This document shows, piece after piece, positions 6,721 through 15,631 of a stretch of 57,860 bases of DNA; the stretch's first letter is position 1, and each line of letters begins with the position of its first letter. The notes under the pieces are model-generated. The model did no database searches. It saw only the letters and a list, made by a program, of their open reading frames with translations, and was not told where the DNA came from. The stretch covers positions 1-57,860 of the forward strand of contig NZ_JAODNM010000172.1 in NCBI RefSeq assembly GCF_025464955.1, read 5' to 3'. Both the position numbers and the translations under genes were made by a program. This DNA comes from Amycolatopsis sp. GTDB lineage: Bacteria; Actinomycetota; Actinomycetes; Mycobacteriales; Pseudonocardiaceae.

Positions 6721-8860
6721 CCTCATCGGAACCCTCACCGCGCCCCGCATCCGCAACGACGCCCCCGTGCCGCTCACCAGCCGACACGCAGCCGGCGTCG
6801 GCGGATTCTTCGGCTCACGCAGCAACGCCGTCTCCGAACTCGGCGCCATGGGGTCCGTCGGCACCCTGTTCGCCATCGTCAACCGCACATCCAACTCGAC
6901 CGCCAAGGCCGACTGGCACCTCTACCGCAAAGCCAAGACCGGCAAAAAGGAAGACCGCGTCGAGGTCACCTCACACGCCGCGCTCGACCTGTGGAACAAA
7001 CCCAACCCGTTCATGCCGCAGCAGGCGTTCATCGAGACGTTCCAGCAGCACGTCGACCTCACCGGCGAAACCGATTGGGTCGTCTCCCGCAACGAGCGGT
7101 TCAACCTGCCGCTCGAGCTGTGGCCAGTGCGCCCCGACCGGATCCTGCCGGTGCAGCACCCCACCAAGTTCCTCACCGGCTACGTGTACAGCAGCCCCGA
7201 CGGCGAGCAGGTCCCACTCGGCCTGAACGAAGTCATCCAGCTGAAGATGCCCAACCCCCTCGACCCCTACCGCGGGATGGGGCCGGTGCAGGCGCTGCTC
7301 ACCGACCTCGACGCCGTCCGGTACTCGGCCGAGTGGAACCGGAACTTCTTCAAGAACAGCGCCGAGCCGGGCGGCATCATCGAGGTCGAGGACCGGCTGT
7401 CGGACCCCGAGTTCGACGAGATGTCGATGCGGTGGAACGAGCAGCACAAGGGTGTCGCCAATGCCCACCGTGTCGCGATCATCGAGCGCGCCAAGTGGGT
7501 CACCGCCACCTTCTCCATGAAGGACATGCAGTTCGCGGAACTCAGGGTCGTCGGCCGCGACACGATCATGGAGGCCTTCGGGATCTCCAAGACCGCCCTC
7601 GGCATCTCCGACGGCGTCAACCGCGCCGTCGCCATGACCGCCAAGTCCCTGTTCGCCGAGGACCTCATCGAACCGCGGCTCGAACGCATCAAGGGCGCCC
7701 TCAACAACCGGCTGCTGCCGATGTACGGCCCCAACGCAGTCGACCTCGAGTTCGACTACGACAGCCCCGTCCCGGCCGACGCCGACGAGGAGAACGCCGA
7801 GCGGAACAGCAAGGCGCAGGCCGCGCAGCAGTACGTCGCCGCCGGCTACGACGGTGACTCCGTCGCAGTCGCCCTCGACCTCCCTGCCGGACTCGTGTGG
7901 GAGAAGCCCGCGGAGCCGCCACCGCCGCCCGTCATCGTCCCGGCCGCACCCGACGACACCCAGCCCGACGACAACCCGAGCGCAACACCCGACCCGACCG
8001 CCCCGCCGGCCGCGGCCACCACGCAGCAGCTGCTCGCCAAGTTCGCCGGCACCCTGCGCAACGCCCCGCCGCTCGCCCCGCCGCCCGACGGCTGGCCGGA
8101 ACGCGACGTCGCTGCCGTCGCCGCCGTCGACCTCGGACCCGTCCAAGCCGCGTGGGAAGCCGCCCTCGCTGGGCTCCTGAAGCACTGGCAGAACAGCGTC
8201 GTCGCCGGGTGGGTCCAGCAGCTCGTCAACGCGATCCGCACCGCCGTCGGCGCCGGTGAGGGGTTCACCGCGCTGACCGTCGACACTCGGCCCGGCAGCG
8301 AGATCCTCGCCGACGCGATGGCCGCGTTCGCGCACACCGCCGCAGGGCAGGCCGTCGCCGAAGCCGCCGAGCAGGCCGTCACCCTCGCACCGGTGTGGCC
8401 CACTGCCGCCGACCTACAGGCCGCCGCATCCAATATCGCCACGTTCGAAGGTCAGCGGTACGCGCTCACCGCAGGGCGGGAAGCCGCCCGTGTCACAGGG
8501 CCCGACGCCGACGCCGACACGATCGCCGAGCACATCGCCGCGTTCCTCGGCGAGCTGTCCGACTCGCCGAGCACCGCGGCGCTCGGCGGGGCACTCACCG
8601 ACGCGCAGAACACCGCCCGCCTCCAAACCCTCAGCGGCGGCCCTGTCGGCGCGATCTACGCCTCCGAGCAGATGGACTCCGCGACATGCGCGCCCTGCCG
8701 CGAGATCGACGGCCGGTTCCTCGCCCTCACCGACGACCAGGCCGCGGTGTACGCGCTGTACCCGGCCGGCGGCTACATCGACTGTCTCGGCCGCGACCGC
8801 TGCCGCGGCACGTTCGTCGGCGTGTGGCGCTCCGACACCAGCAAGGAGAACGCAGCATGA
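6713..8860 (+). CDS. Portal protein fused to MuF-like head protein
   Basis: 715 aa. Residues 1-400 form an HK97-type portal, the dodecameric ring through which DNA enters the capsid (landmarks: DLWNKPNP, GRDTIMEAFGISKTALGI, FAEDLIEPRLERI). A Pro-rich linker at about 403-435 leads to a second part of about 280 residues ending in ASEQMDSATCAPCREIDG and a CLGRDRC pair, the signature of Mu gpF-like minor head proteins. In many phages these are two genes; fusion is known in actinophages. Confidence 0.9.
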   Translation: MRSLIGTLTAPRIRNDAPVPLTSRHAAGVGGFFGSRSNAVSELGAMGSVGTLFAIVNRTSNSTAKADWHLYRKAKTGKKEDRVEVTSHAALDLWNKPNPFMPQQAFIETFQQHVDLTGETDWVVSRNERFNLPLELWPVRPDRILPVQHPTKFLTGYVYSSPDGEQVPLGLNEVIQLKMPNPLDPYRGMGPVQALLTDLDAVRYSAEWNRNFFKNSAEPGGIIEVEDRLSDPEFDEMSMRWNEQHKGVANAHRVAIIERAKWVTATFSMKDMQFAELRVVGRDTIMEAFGISKTALGISDGVNRAVAMTAKSLFAEDLIEPRLERIKGALNNRLLPMYGPNAVDLEFDYDSPVPADADEENAERNSKAQAAQQYVAAGYDGDSVAVALDLPAGLVWEKPAEPPPPPVIVPAAPDDTQPDDNPSATPDPTAPPAAATTQQLLAKFAGTLRNAPPLAPPPDGWPERDVAAVAAVDLGPVQAAWEAALAGLLKHWQNSVVAGWVQQLVNAIRTAVGAGEGFTALTVDTRPGSEILADAMAAFAHTAAGQAVAEAAEQAVTLAPVWPTAADLQAAASNIATFEGQRYALTAGREAARVTGPDADADTIAEHIAAFLGELSDSPSTAALGGALTDAQNTARLQTLSGGPVGAIYASEQMDSATCAPCREIDGRFLALTDDQAAVYALYPAGGYIDCLGRDRCRGTFVGVWRSDTSKENAA

Positions 8861-9993
8861 GCCGTCGATCACGATCGCGCGCGCAGCAGAAGCGGCTGCA
8901 GAACCTCCGCTCCGGCGCGCAGGTCAAGCAGGGCGAGCAGCCCAAGACGTGGTACCAGGTCAAGAACTTCGTCGACCAGCCCGACGTCGCCGCGATCTAC
9001 CTCTACGGCGAGATCGGCTACTGGGGCGTCGAGGCGCAAGACTTCGTGCGGGACCTCATGTCGCTGCGCGTATCCACGATCGTCGTGCACATCAACTCCC
9101 CGGGCGGCGAGGTGTTCGACGGCCTCGCCATCTACCACGCGCTCCGCGACCACCCGGCGACGATCGAGGTCCGCGTCGACGGTCTCGCCGCATCCGCCGC
9201 GAGCTTCATCGCGATGGCCGGAGACACGGTCATCATGCAGCGCAACGCACAAATGATGATCCACGACGCCAGCGGAATCGAGATCGGCAACGCGCAGGAC
9301 ATGCGCACCATGGCCGACCTACTCGACATGTGCTCCGACAACATCGCCGACATCTACGTCCAGCAGGCCGGCGGAACCGTCGAGCTGTGGCGCACCGCGA
9401 TGCAGGCCGAGACCTGGTACACCGCAGCCGAAGCGCTCGCCGCCGGACTGTGCGACGAGGTCGCCGGTGCGGACGACGAGACCAACGAGGACACCGCGGT
9501 CGTGCCCGGCGAGGACGACGACACGGATGGCCTGATGGACACCGCGTGGGACCTGTCGGTGTTCGCGTTCAAGTACGGCGGCCGCGAGAAGGCCCCTACG
9601 CCAACCCTGCCTGTTGACGCCGCAGACGCGGCAGTTGACGGCACCGCCCCGGTAGTTGAACCGGCCGCCGCAACGGAAGCGCCAGTCGTCGACGACACCG
9701 AGCCGGTCACCGAAGAAGTGGCCGCCGCAGCCGTGGAACCGAGCACTGAGCCGGTCGAGGCCGCGGCCGAGCCGGACGCACCGGTCGTCGCCACCGAGCC
9801 CGACCAGGAACCAGAACCCGCGCTCGAACTCGGCGACGAGCCCGAACCCCCAGCGCCAGCGTCCGAAGCGCTGGTGCTGGGTGACGACGTTCCCGACTCG
9901 TGGGCCGCTCTCACCGGCGGCCTGCTCACCAACGCAGCACCGTCCACCGTGGACGAACTGTTCGCAGCCCTGAAGGAAGGTTTACCGGCATGA
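8857..9993 (+). CDS. ClpP-like prohead protease with acidic tail
   Basis: 378 aa, ATGA overlap with the portal. The first 210 residues are a ClpP/S49-type serine protease: INSPGGEVFDGLAI, catalytic Ser in DGLAASAASFIAMAG, catalytic His in MMIHDASG. It would trim the capsid protein during maturation. Residues from about 210 are a very acidic, Ala/Pro/Glu-rich low-complexity tail ending in an amphipathic segment, which may serve as scaffold since no separate scaffold gene is present. Confidence 0.9.
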   Translation: MSRRSRSRAQQKRLQNLRSGAQVKQGEQPKTWYQVKNFVDQPDVAAIYLYGEIGYWGVEAQDFVRDLMSLRVSTIVVHINSPGGEVFDGLAIYHALRDHPATIEVRVDGLAASAASFIAMAGDTVIMQRNAQMMIHDASGIEIGNAQDMRTMADLLDMCSDNIADIYVQQAGGTVELWRTAMQAETWYTAAEALAAGLCDEVAGADDETNEDTAVVPGEDDDTDGLMDTAWDLSVFAFKYGGREKAPTPTLPVDAADAAVDGTAPVVEPAAATEAPVVDDTEPVTEEVAAAAVEPSTEPVEAAAEPDAPVVATEPDQEPEPALELGDEPEPPAPASEALVLGDDVPDSWAALTGGLLTNAAPSTVDELFAALKEGLPA

Positions 9994-11450
9994 CCGCCAC
10001 ACTCGCTCTCTCCCCGGGGCAGCGCGACCGCCTCGTCCGCAACGGCATCGACCCCATCCGCTTGCGCCGCGTCGTCAACACCGCCGCCGCGCCCCCGATC
10101 CCGAAGAACGCGGTCGAGCTCGAGGAGATGATCCACGACTCGGCGAAGCTCAAGCCGGTCCTCGCCAACAAGGACGCGTTCAAGCAGTTCGTGCTGGACT
10201 ACGCCAAAGAGGCGCAGGGCGACGGCACCGACCTGCACCGCCTCGTCGCCGACGAGACGCAGAAGCAGCTCGCGAACTACCTGCGCGACAACGAGGTCGA
10301 CGACGTCGCAGGCGCCGTCAAGCGCCTCAACCTCGACCCCCAGACCCGCCCGGCGGGCATGCTGTCCTCGCACAAGCAGGCCACCGCGTACAACCCCAAG
10401 GCCGTCGGTGTCGCCCTCGACACCAGCTTCACGTCGGCCGCGGACTACTTCCACAACGCGTGGCACCTCAACCCGTCGTCCGAAGCCCGCGCGAAGATGG
10501 AGACGATCCGGAACTCCTACTCCAGCGTTGTCCCGGCCGACGGCGGGTTCCTGGTGCCGGAGACCCTGCGGTCGCAGCTGCTCGAGGTCGCCCTCGAGAT
10601 GGCGGTCGTGCGGCCGCGCGCCACGGTGGTGCCGATGGAGACGGCTCGTGTGCCGTTCCCGATGATCGACTCCACCACCAACGCCGGGTCAGTGTTCGGC
10701 GGCATGATCGCCTACTGGGGTGAGGAGTCGGCCGCGCTGGTCGAGTCCAGCCCCAAGTTCGGCCGCACCATGCTGGACACGAAGAAGCTCACCGGCCTCG
10801 CGGTCGTCCCCAACGAGCTGCTCTCGGACAGCCTGATTTCCTTCGCCGCCCTCATCGAACGCCTGTGGCCCCAGGCCATCGCGTTCTTCGAGGACGTCGC
10901 GTTCATGGCCGGCTCCGGTGTCGGTGAGCCGCTCGGGTTCCTCGGCGCGGCCAACCCCGCCAGCGTCGCCGTCCCCGCCGAGATCGGCCAGGCGACCGCC
11001 ACGATCGTCATCGAGAACATCATCAAGATGTACTCGCGGATGCTCCCCGCGTCGCTGCGCACCGCGGTGTGGCTCGTCTCCCCGGAGACCATTCCGGAGC
11101 TGTACACGATGGCGATCTCCGTGGGTACCGGTGGTGCCCCGGTGATGCTGGTCAACGCGGCGGGCCCCGGCCCGGCCACGATGCTCGGCCTCCCGATCGT
11201 CGTGACGGAGAAGGCCGCGCGGCTCGGTACCCGCTCCGACGTCTCCCTGGTCGACCTCTCCTACTACCTGGTGGGGGACCGGCAGCTGATGACGGCCGCC
11301 TCGTCGACCGACTACAAGTTCGGCAACGACCAGACGACCTACCGCATCATCCAGCGCGTCGACGGCCGCCCGTGGCTGCAGAACCCCATCACCCCCCAGA
11401 ACGGCGGCCCGGCACTCAGCCCGTTCGTCGAGATCGCGACCCGCCCGTAA
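9990..11450 (+). CDS. Major capsid protein, HK97 fold
   Basis: 486 aa from ATG 9990, overlapping the protease stop. Residues 1-180 are a helical, charged delta-like region likely removed by the protease. From SSVVPADGGFLVPETLRSQL onward the sequence follows HK97-family capsid proteins (E-loop, FFEDVAFMAGSGVGEPLGFL, DRQLMTAASSTDYKFGNDQT). Confidence 0.92.
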   Translation: MTATLALSPGQRDRLVRNGIDPIRLRRVVNTAAAPPIPKNAVELEEMIHDSAKLKPVLANKDAFKQFVLDYAKEAQGDGTDLHRLVADETQKQLANYLRDNEVDDVAGAVKRLNLDPQTRPAGMLSSHKQATAYNPKAVGVALDTSFTSAADYFHNAWHLNPSSEARAKMETIRNSYSSVVPADGGFLVPETLRSQLLEVALEMAVVRPRATVVPMETARVPFPMIDSTTNAGSVFGGMIAYWGEESAALVESSPKFGRTMLDTKKLTGLAVVPNELLSDSLISFAALIERLWPQAIAFFEDVAFMAGSGVGEPLGFLGAANPASVAVPAEIGQATATIVIENIIKMYSRMLPASLRTAVWLVSPETIPELYTMAISVGTGGAPVMLVNAAGPGPATMLGLPIVVTEKAARLGTRSDVSLVDLSYYLVGDRQLMTAASSTDYKFGNDQTTYRIIQRVDGRPWLQNPITPQNGGPALSPFVEIATRP

Positions 11451-11467
11451 CTACGTCGGAGGAACCG

Positions 11468-11695
11468 ATGGTCACCGCGAAGGTCAACTGCACGCAGAAG
11501 GTCGAGTCGGGAACGGACGCAGACCGGCAGGTACTCCTGTCGTTCCAGGCCGTCACCGACGCCGACGGCAGCAACAAGGAATGGGCCAAGTACACCCCGC
11601 ACCTGCAGATGAACATGACCGTCATCGGTGCCGTCGCGGACCATTTCGAAGCAGGCAAGCCCTATCTCCTGCAGTTCGTCGACTACACGGACTGA
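11468..11695 (+). CDS. Small protein after the capsid gene, 75 aa
   Basis: ATG 11468 follows GGAGGAACCG. A short beta-rich protein (VLLSFQAVTD, MNMTVIGAVADHF, YLLQFVDYTD). Small proteins of this kind next to capsid genes are often capsid-associated, but I see no diagnostic motif. Confidence 0.7.
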   Translation: MVTAKVNCTQKVESGTDADRQVLLSFQAVTDADGSNKEWAKYTPHLQMNMTVIGAVADHFEAGKPYLLQFVDYTD

Positions 11696-11705
11696 GGACC
11701 ACCGG

Positions 11706-11767
11706 CCCGCGCAGGCACTGAACCCCCTGCGCGGGTCACCACCGTGGCGGCATTGAAACCCCGCCAC
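11706..11767 (+). terminator. Tandem hairpins between capsid and decoration genes
   Basis: First stem: CCCGCGCAGG at 11706-11715 pairs perfectly with 11726-11735 around a 10-base loop. Second stem: GTGGCGG at 11744-11750 pairs with 11761-11767. Neither is followed by a T run, so this is more likely an attenuator or mRNA-processing or stabilising element that sets the ratio of capsid to downstream transcripts. Confidence 0.55.
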
Positions 11768-11786
11768 GAGAAAGCAGGACAGCACC

Positions 11787-12224
11787 ATGTCTCAGAAAGT
11801 GCTCGGCGCCGTGTTCAACACCAGCCCTGCCGCCGACGGCAAGTGGATCAACCTCAAGGCAGCCGGGGGCATCGCGTTCCTCTGCTACCTCGCCGGTGCG
11901 GCGGGTGACACCTACACGCTGCAGGAAGCGAAGGACGCGGCCGGTACCGGCGCGAAGGCCCTTGCGGTCATCACCCGCTACCACACCAACACCGGTGACG
12001 GGTCGGACGCGTGGACCGAGCAGACGCAGGCGGCCGCGTCGACGGTCGTCACGACCGCAACCGCGGCGCAGAACGCCATGGTTGTCGAGATCATGGGCAC
12101 CAGCCTCGACGATGGCTTCAAGTTCGTGAAACTGACGTCGACGGGTGCGGGTGCCGTCAACGCGGTCATCACGAACCTGATGGCCGGCCGCGCCGCCGCG
12201 AACCTGCCCGCGATGGGGGTCTGA
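11787..12224 (+). CDS. Probable capsid decoration-type protein, 145 aa
   Basis: Alanine- and threonine-rich beta protein (VLGAVFNTSPAADGKWINL, GGIAFLCYLAGAAGDTYTL). It follows the capsid gene and hairpins and has its own ribosome binding site (AAAGCAGGACAGCACC). Position and composition suggest head decoration or a capsid accessory; no family signature proves it. Confidence 0.6.
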   Translation: MSQKVLGAVFNTSPAADGKWINLKAAGGIAFLCYLAGAAGDTYTLQEAKDAAGTGAKALAVITRYHTNTGDGSDAWTEQTQAAASTVVTTATAAQNAMVVEIMGTSLDDGFKFVKLTSTGAGAVNAVITNLMAGRAAANLPAMGV

Positions 12225-12227
12225 CCC

Positions 12228-12695
12228 ATGTCGGTCATCATCCAGGGCTCACAGATCCGGCAGATCCTCCTCGGTTCCAAAGTGGAACGGGCGACGGCGG
12301 CCCTGCCGCAGACCGCGACCGGCAACATCTACACCGTCGCGGGCGGCCGGATCCTCGTCACCGGCCTCGTCGGAGAAGTCACCGTCGCGACCGGCGCCGT
12401 CGCGACCAACCTGAAGATCTCCACCGCGCCCACCACGGGCACCGCGGTGGACCTGACGGCGAACACGCTGGTCACGTCGAAGGAAGTCGGGTCGCAGTAC
12501 ACGTTGCCCGCGGCTTCCGGCTCAGCGGGGATCGTGAAGAACGGCGGCGCCGGCGGGCAGTTCCCGACGCACCAGCCGTACATCATCCCCATCGGCGCGA
12601 TCTCCATCACGACCGACGCGTCCGACACGGGCTCGATGAAGTGGACGTTGACGTACATCCCGCTGGATGACGGCGCGTCGGTCGTGGCGGCCTGA
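12228..12695 (+). CDS. Probable capsid-associated protein, 155 aa
   Basis: Hydrophobic beta-rich protein (GGRILVTGLVGEVTVATG, PIGAISITTDASDTGSMKWTLTYIP). Proteins with this pattern occur beside HK97-type capsid genes in actinophages and may stabilise the capsid. Function inferred from position. Confidence 0.6.
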   Translation: MSVIIQGSQIRQILLGSKVERATAALPQTATGNIYTVAGGRILVTGLVGEVTVATGAVATNLKISTAPTTGTAVDLTANTLVTSKEVGSQYTLPAASGSAGIVKNGGAGGQFPTHQPYIIPIGAISITTDASDTGSMKWTLTYIPLDDGASVVAA

Positions 12696-12696
12696 C

Positions 12697-13056
12697 ATGT
12701 CCCTGTGGGTTTGTGAGGGGTGCACCGCCGCGTACAGCGTCGGTGCACCCCGGTGCCCGCAATGCGGGTCAACCGAGTACGTGGAGGAGCACGAGATCAT
12801 GCCGAAGATCACCGTCCACGGCGGACCGTCCGACGAGCACGACGAGGTGACGCCGACCGGCGGCGACGTCGTCGAGCCGACCCCGGACACCGGCGCCGAG
12901 CAGGTCGACAGCCGGGAGTTCTACGAGGCGCTCACCGTGGCCGACCTCCGCGCCGAGCTTGAGGCCCGGGGCAAAGAGACGAAGGGCCACAAGCCGGAGC
13001 TCGTTGACCGGCTCGTCGCCGCAGACGCTGAGGGTGCTGCGAAGGACGCGGAGTAG
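12697..13056 (+). CDS. Zinc ribbon plus SAP-domain protein
   Basis: 119 aa. Residues 1-30 hold a zinc ribbon (CEGC...CPQC). The C-terminus has a SAP-like helix pair (ALTVADLRAELEARG, GHKPELVDRL), a DNA-binding motif. Proteins with a SAP or Rho-N-like C-terminus are common just before the head-tail connector in actinophages and may contact packaged DNA. Start ATG 12697. Confidence 0.7.
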   Translation: MSLWVCEGCTAAYSVGAPRCPQCGSTEYVEEHEIMPKITVHGGPSDEHDEVTPTGGDVVEPTPDTGAEQVDSREFYEALTVADLRAELEARGKETKGHKPELVDRLVAADAEGAAKDAE

Positions 13057-13059
13057 GTC

Positions 13060-13254
13060 ATGGCCGACGTCGGCAGCTGGTACGGCCTCCTGGCCATCTG
13101 TCAGGAGGCCGCGCAGCTGCGCCGTGACGAGCAGGAGCGGCCACCGACTGCGTGCGGCGACTGCGGCGAGCCGCTCCAGTCCGGCCCACACGGCGAGCTG
13201 TTCTGCAAGTTCGACGGATCGGTGTGGGAGGCAGGTCCTCGGCGCGTCCGCTAG
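13060..13254 (+). CDS. Small zinc-ribbon protein, 64 aa
   Basis: One CxxC (CGDC) and a further Cys (LFCKFDG). The sequence pattern ACGDCGEPLQSGPHGELFC recurs in actinophage structural regions; function unknown, possibly a head or neck accessory protein. Confidence 0.7.
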   Translation: MADVGSWYGLLAICQEAAQLRRDEQERPPTACGDCGEPLQSGPHGELFCKFDGSVWEAGPRRVR

Positions 13255-13312
13255 ACCCCACAACTTCATGAAGGCAGTTCGTTATCCCGTAGAAAGCAAC
13301 CGAGGAGACGCA

Positions 13313-13699
13313 GTGCCAACAGGTACCTCGTATTCGAGGTCCGCACGCCAGCGCGCGCGGGCCCGCGCAGTCGCGACCGTGCACGGCCACTCTGTGGCCG
13401 CATCTGGTGGCCGCACTCCGACCTACTACTCGTGGCAGAACATGCACGCCCGGTGCCGCAACCCGAACGTTCCGTCCTACCCGAACTACGGCGGCCGCGG
13501 CATCTCTGTCTGCCAGCGCTGGACGGACTTCGCCAACTTCCTCGACGACATGGGGACGCGCCCGGACGGCACGTCGATCGACCGCATCGACTCGGACGGC
13601 AACTACGAGCCGGGCAACTGCCGATGGGCCACCCGCAAGGAGCAGAACAGCAACCACCGCGCGGGCTGCGTGTGCAAGAACTGCGGCGGTGGGCGATGA
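13313..13699 (+). CDS. HNH-type endonuclease, probable homing gene
   Basis: 128 aa from GTG 13313, with CGAGGAG 5 bases upstream (an ATG at 13268 lacks a site). Residues 40-125 match a widespread phage family with YYSWQNMHARCRNPN, YGGRGISVCQRW, SIDRIDSDGNYEPGNCRWA and EQNSNHR. These are related to HNH and homing nucleases. It sits between head genes and overlaps the connector gene by 4 bases, so it is either domesticated or a homing gene that has fitted itself into the operon. Confidence 0.82.
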   Translation: MPTGTSYSRSARQRARARAVATVHGHSVAASGGRTPTYYSWQNMHARCRNPNVPSYPNYGGRGISVCQRWTDFANFLDDMGTRPDGTSIDRIDSDGNYEPGNCRWATRKEQNSNHRAGCVCKNCGGGR

Positions 13700-14754
13700 G
13701 CAGCATTTGGCTCGCGACTCGCGAGGACGTGAAACGCGCCCTCGACACCAAGGAGACTGCGCGCGCGAACGCGGCGATCGACCGCGCCCTCGACTCGTCG
13801 ACCGACTCCATCACGGCCCTGTGCAACCGCACCTTCTATCCCGAGCGCCGCTCGATGACGTGGGACTGGCCGAACCAGCAGACGGCCCGCTCGTGGCGTC
13901 TGTGGCTCGACGCGAACGAGCTGATCAGCATCGAGTCCGTGTCGTCCGGTGGCGTCGACATCCCCGTCGAGAACGTGCTGCTGCGCCCGGACGACGGGCC
14001 CCCGTTCACCCGCATCGAGCTGGACCTCGGCACGAACTCGTCCTTCGGGGTCCTGCTCTCCCCTCAGCGGTCGATCACCATCGTCGGGCTGTACGGGCAC
14101 CGCAACACCGAAGCTCCCGCCGGCACGCTCGCTGCCAACGTCACGGCAGGAGCCGCGACGGTCACGGTTACGGACGCCTCCCTGATCGGTGTCGGGCAGC
14201 TGCTGCGCATCGACGCCGAGCGGCTCATCGTCACCGGCCGCCGATCGGTCACCACCGGCCAGACCCAACAGGGTGACCTGACCGCGCACATGAACAACAC
14301 CCTGCTCCCGGTGTCCGATGGCACCGCGTTCGCCATCGACGAGGTCATCACACTCGACGGCGAGCGGATGCTGATCGTCGACATCACCGGCAACAACCTC
14401 GTCGTCATCCGCGCCTGGGACGGCACCGTGCTGGCCGCGCACACCGGCGCCACCATCTACGCCAGTCGCCAGCTCACCGTGTCCCGCGGTGTCCTCGGGA
14501 CCACCGCGGCTGCGCACACCGGTGGCGCGTCGATCGTGAAGTGGCAGTCGCCGGGCAACGTCCGCACCCTCGCGGTCGCCGAGGCGCTCAACACCGGGCA
14601 GGCCGAGCTGAGCGCCTACGCCCGCACCCAGTCCGCGCTCGGCGAAGGCACCTCAGGGTTCGGCACCAGGTCCATGTCGCAGACCGCGCTCATGACGCTG
14701 CGGTCGCAAGTGCAGGACGCCTACGGCCGGCACACGCGGATGAGGGCGGTGTAG
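13696..14754 (+). CDS. Head-tail connector protein with inserted repeats
   Basis: 352 aa. Residues 1-145 and the last 60 resemble the gp6-like connector that closes the portal (REDVKRALDTKETAR, IDRALDSSTDSITALCNRTFYP). Between them is an insert of about 140 residues with two related beta units (AWDGTVLAAHTGATI and RGVLGTTAAAHTGGASI), like modules found in tail proteins. The family is usually much shorter without the insert. Starts at ATG 13696. Confidence 0.75.
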   Translation: MSSIWLATREDVKRALDTKETARANAAIDRALDSSTDSITALCNRTFYPERRSMTWDWPNQQTARSWRLWLDANELISIESVSSGGVDIPVENVLLRPDDGPPFTRIELDLGTNSSFGVLLSPQRSITIVGLYGHRNTEAPAGTLAANVTAGAATVTVTDASLIGVGQLLRIDAERLIVTGRRSVTTGQTQQGDLTAHMNNTLLPVSDGTAFAIDEVITLDGERMLIVDITGNNLVVIRAWDGTVLAAHTGATIYASRQLTVSRGVLGTTAAAHTGGASIVKWQSPGNVRTLAVAEALNTGQAELSAYARTQSALGEGTSGFGTRSMSQTALMTLRSQVQDAYGRHTRMRAV

Positions 14755-14757
14755 ACG

Positions 14758-15144
14758 ATGAGCGACGACGTCACCTTCTCCGGACCGTTTTTCGACGGCA
14801 CCATGGCGGCCGAGTGGCCGGGCGCGATGGAGGACATCGCCGAGCGCCTCGGCGGCCAGGCCCTCTCCAACGTCATGGCGAACCTCGACAGCTCGATCCG
14901 GCATCCGACGCCGTACTACGAGACCCAGATCCACTCCGAGCGCATCGGGGCGACGGAGCGGTCCGTCAACGACCGCGGCGTGATCTACGGGCACTGGCTC
15001 GAAGGTGACGGCTCCCGCAACAGCCCCGTCACCAGGTTCCCCGGCTACGCCTCGTTCCGGCGCGCCAAGCAAACCCTCGACGGGCAAGCGGAAGGCATCG
15101 CCGAGGCCGTCCTGGAGCCGCACGTGGGTAGGTGGAACACGTGA
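14758..15144 (+). CDS. Neck or head-tail joining protein (gp10-like)
   Basis: 128 aa. Position after the connector and landmarks RHPTPYYETQIHSER and HWLEGDGSRN match HK97 gp10-type neck proteins of actinophages. Overlaps the next gene (GTGA). Confidence 0.7.
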   Translation: MSDDVTFSGPFFDGTMAAEWPGAMEDIAERLGGQALSNVMANLDSSIRHPTPYYETQIHSERIGATERSVNDRGVIYGHWLEGDGSRNSPVTRFPGYASFRRAKQTLDGQAEGIAEAVLEPHVGRWNT

Positions 15145-15599
15145 CCCTGGACACCGCGGGCATCGTCGACGCTGTCGCTTCCCACGCCGCCACGTCCGGG
15201 TTCTTCGAGCGCGTCCCCCAGCACGAGCCGAAGTCCGCACCTACCAACGGCTTGACGGCCGCAGTGTGGGTGAAGTCGATCGGGCCCGCGCGCGGCCAGT
15301 CCGGGCTGTCGGAGACGTCCGCGTTGCTCACTCTCAACGTCCGCGTCTACACGAGCTTCCGGATGCAGCCCGAAGACCTGATCGACCCGAACGTGATGAA
15401 CGCGGTGGACGCGCTGATGTCCGCGTACTCCGGAGACTTTGACCTCGACGGCCTGATACGCAACGTCGACCTGCTCGGCCTCTGCGGCGTCCCCATGAAC
15501 GCGTTGGCGGGCTACCTCAACCAGGACGGGAAGATCTTTCGGATCATGGATATCACGCTGCCGCTGGTGATCAACGACGTGTGGGAGCAAAGCGAATGA
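15141..15599 (+). CDS. Tail terminator or head-tail joining protein
   Basis: 152 aa from GTG 15141. It lies between the gp10-like gene and the tail tube gene, the place of the tail terminator in this phage type, and has a compact alpha/beta pattern (SALLTLNVRVYTSFRMQPED, MNALAGYLNQDGKIFRIMDITLPLVI). Confidence 0.7.
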   Translation: MTLDTAGIVDAVASHAATSGFFERVPQHEPKSAPTNGLTAAVWVKSIGPARGQSGLSETSALLTLNVRVYTSFRMQPEDLIDPNVMNAVDALMSAYSGDFDLDGLIRNVDLLGLCGVPMNALAGYLNQDGKIFRIMDITLPLVINDVWEQSE

Positions 15600-15631
15600 C
15601 CACGATCACCAAGGAGGCCAGCGATGTCTAA
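15596..15631 (+). other. Eleven-residue micro-ORF bridging two tail genes
   Basis: ATG at 15596 overlaps the stop of the tail terminator gene and reads MTTITKEASDV, then stops at TAA 15629-15631, overlapping the tail tube start (15624) in another frame. It contains the Shine-Dalgarno site AAGGAGG of the tube gene, so its translation could affect tube synthesis. Confidence 0.3.
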
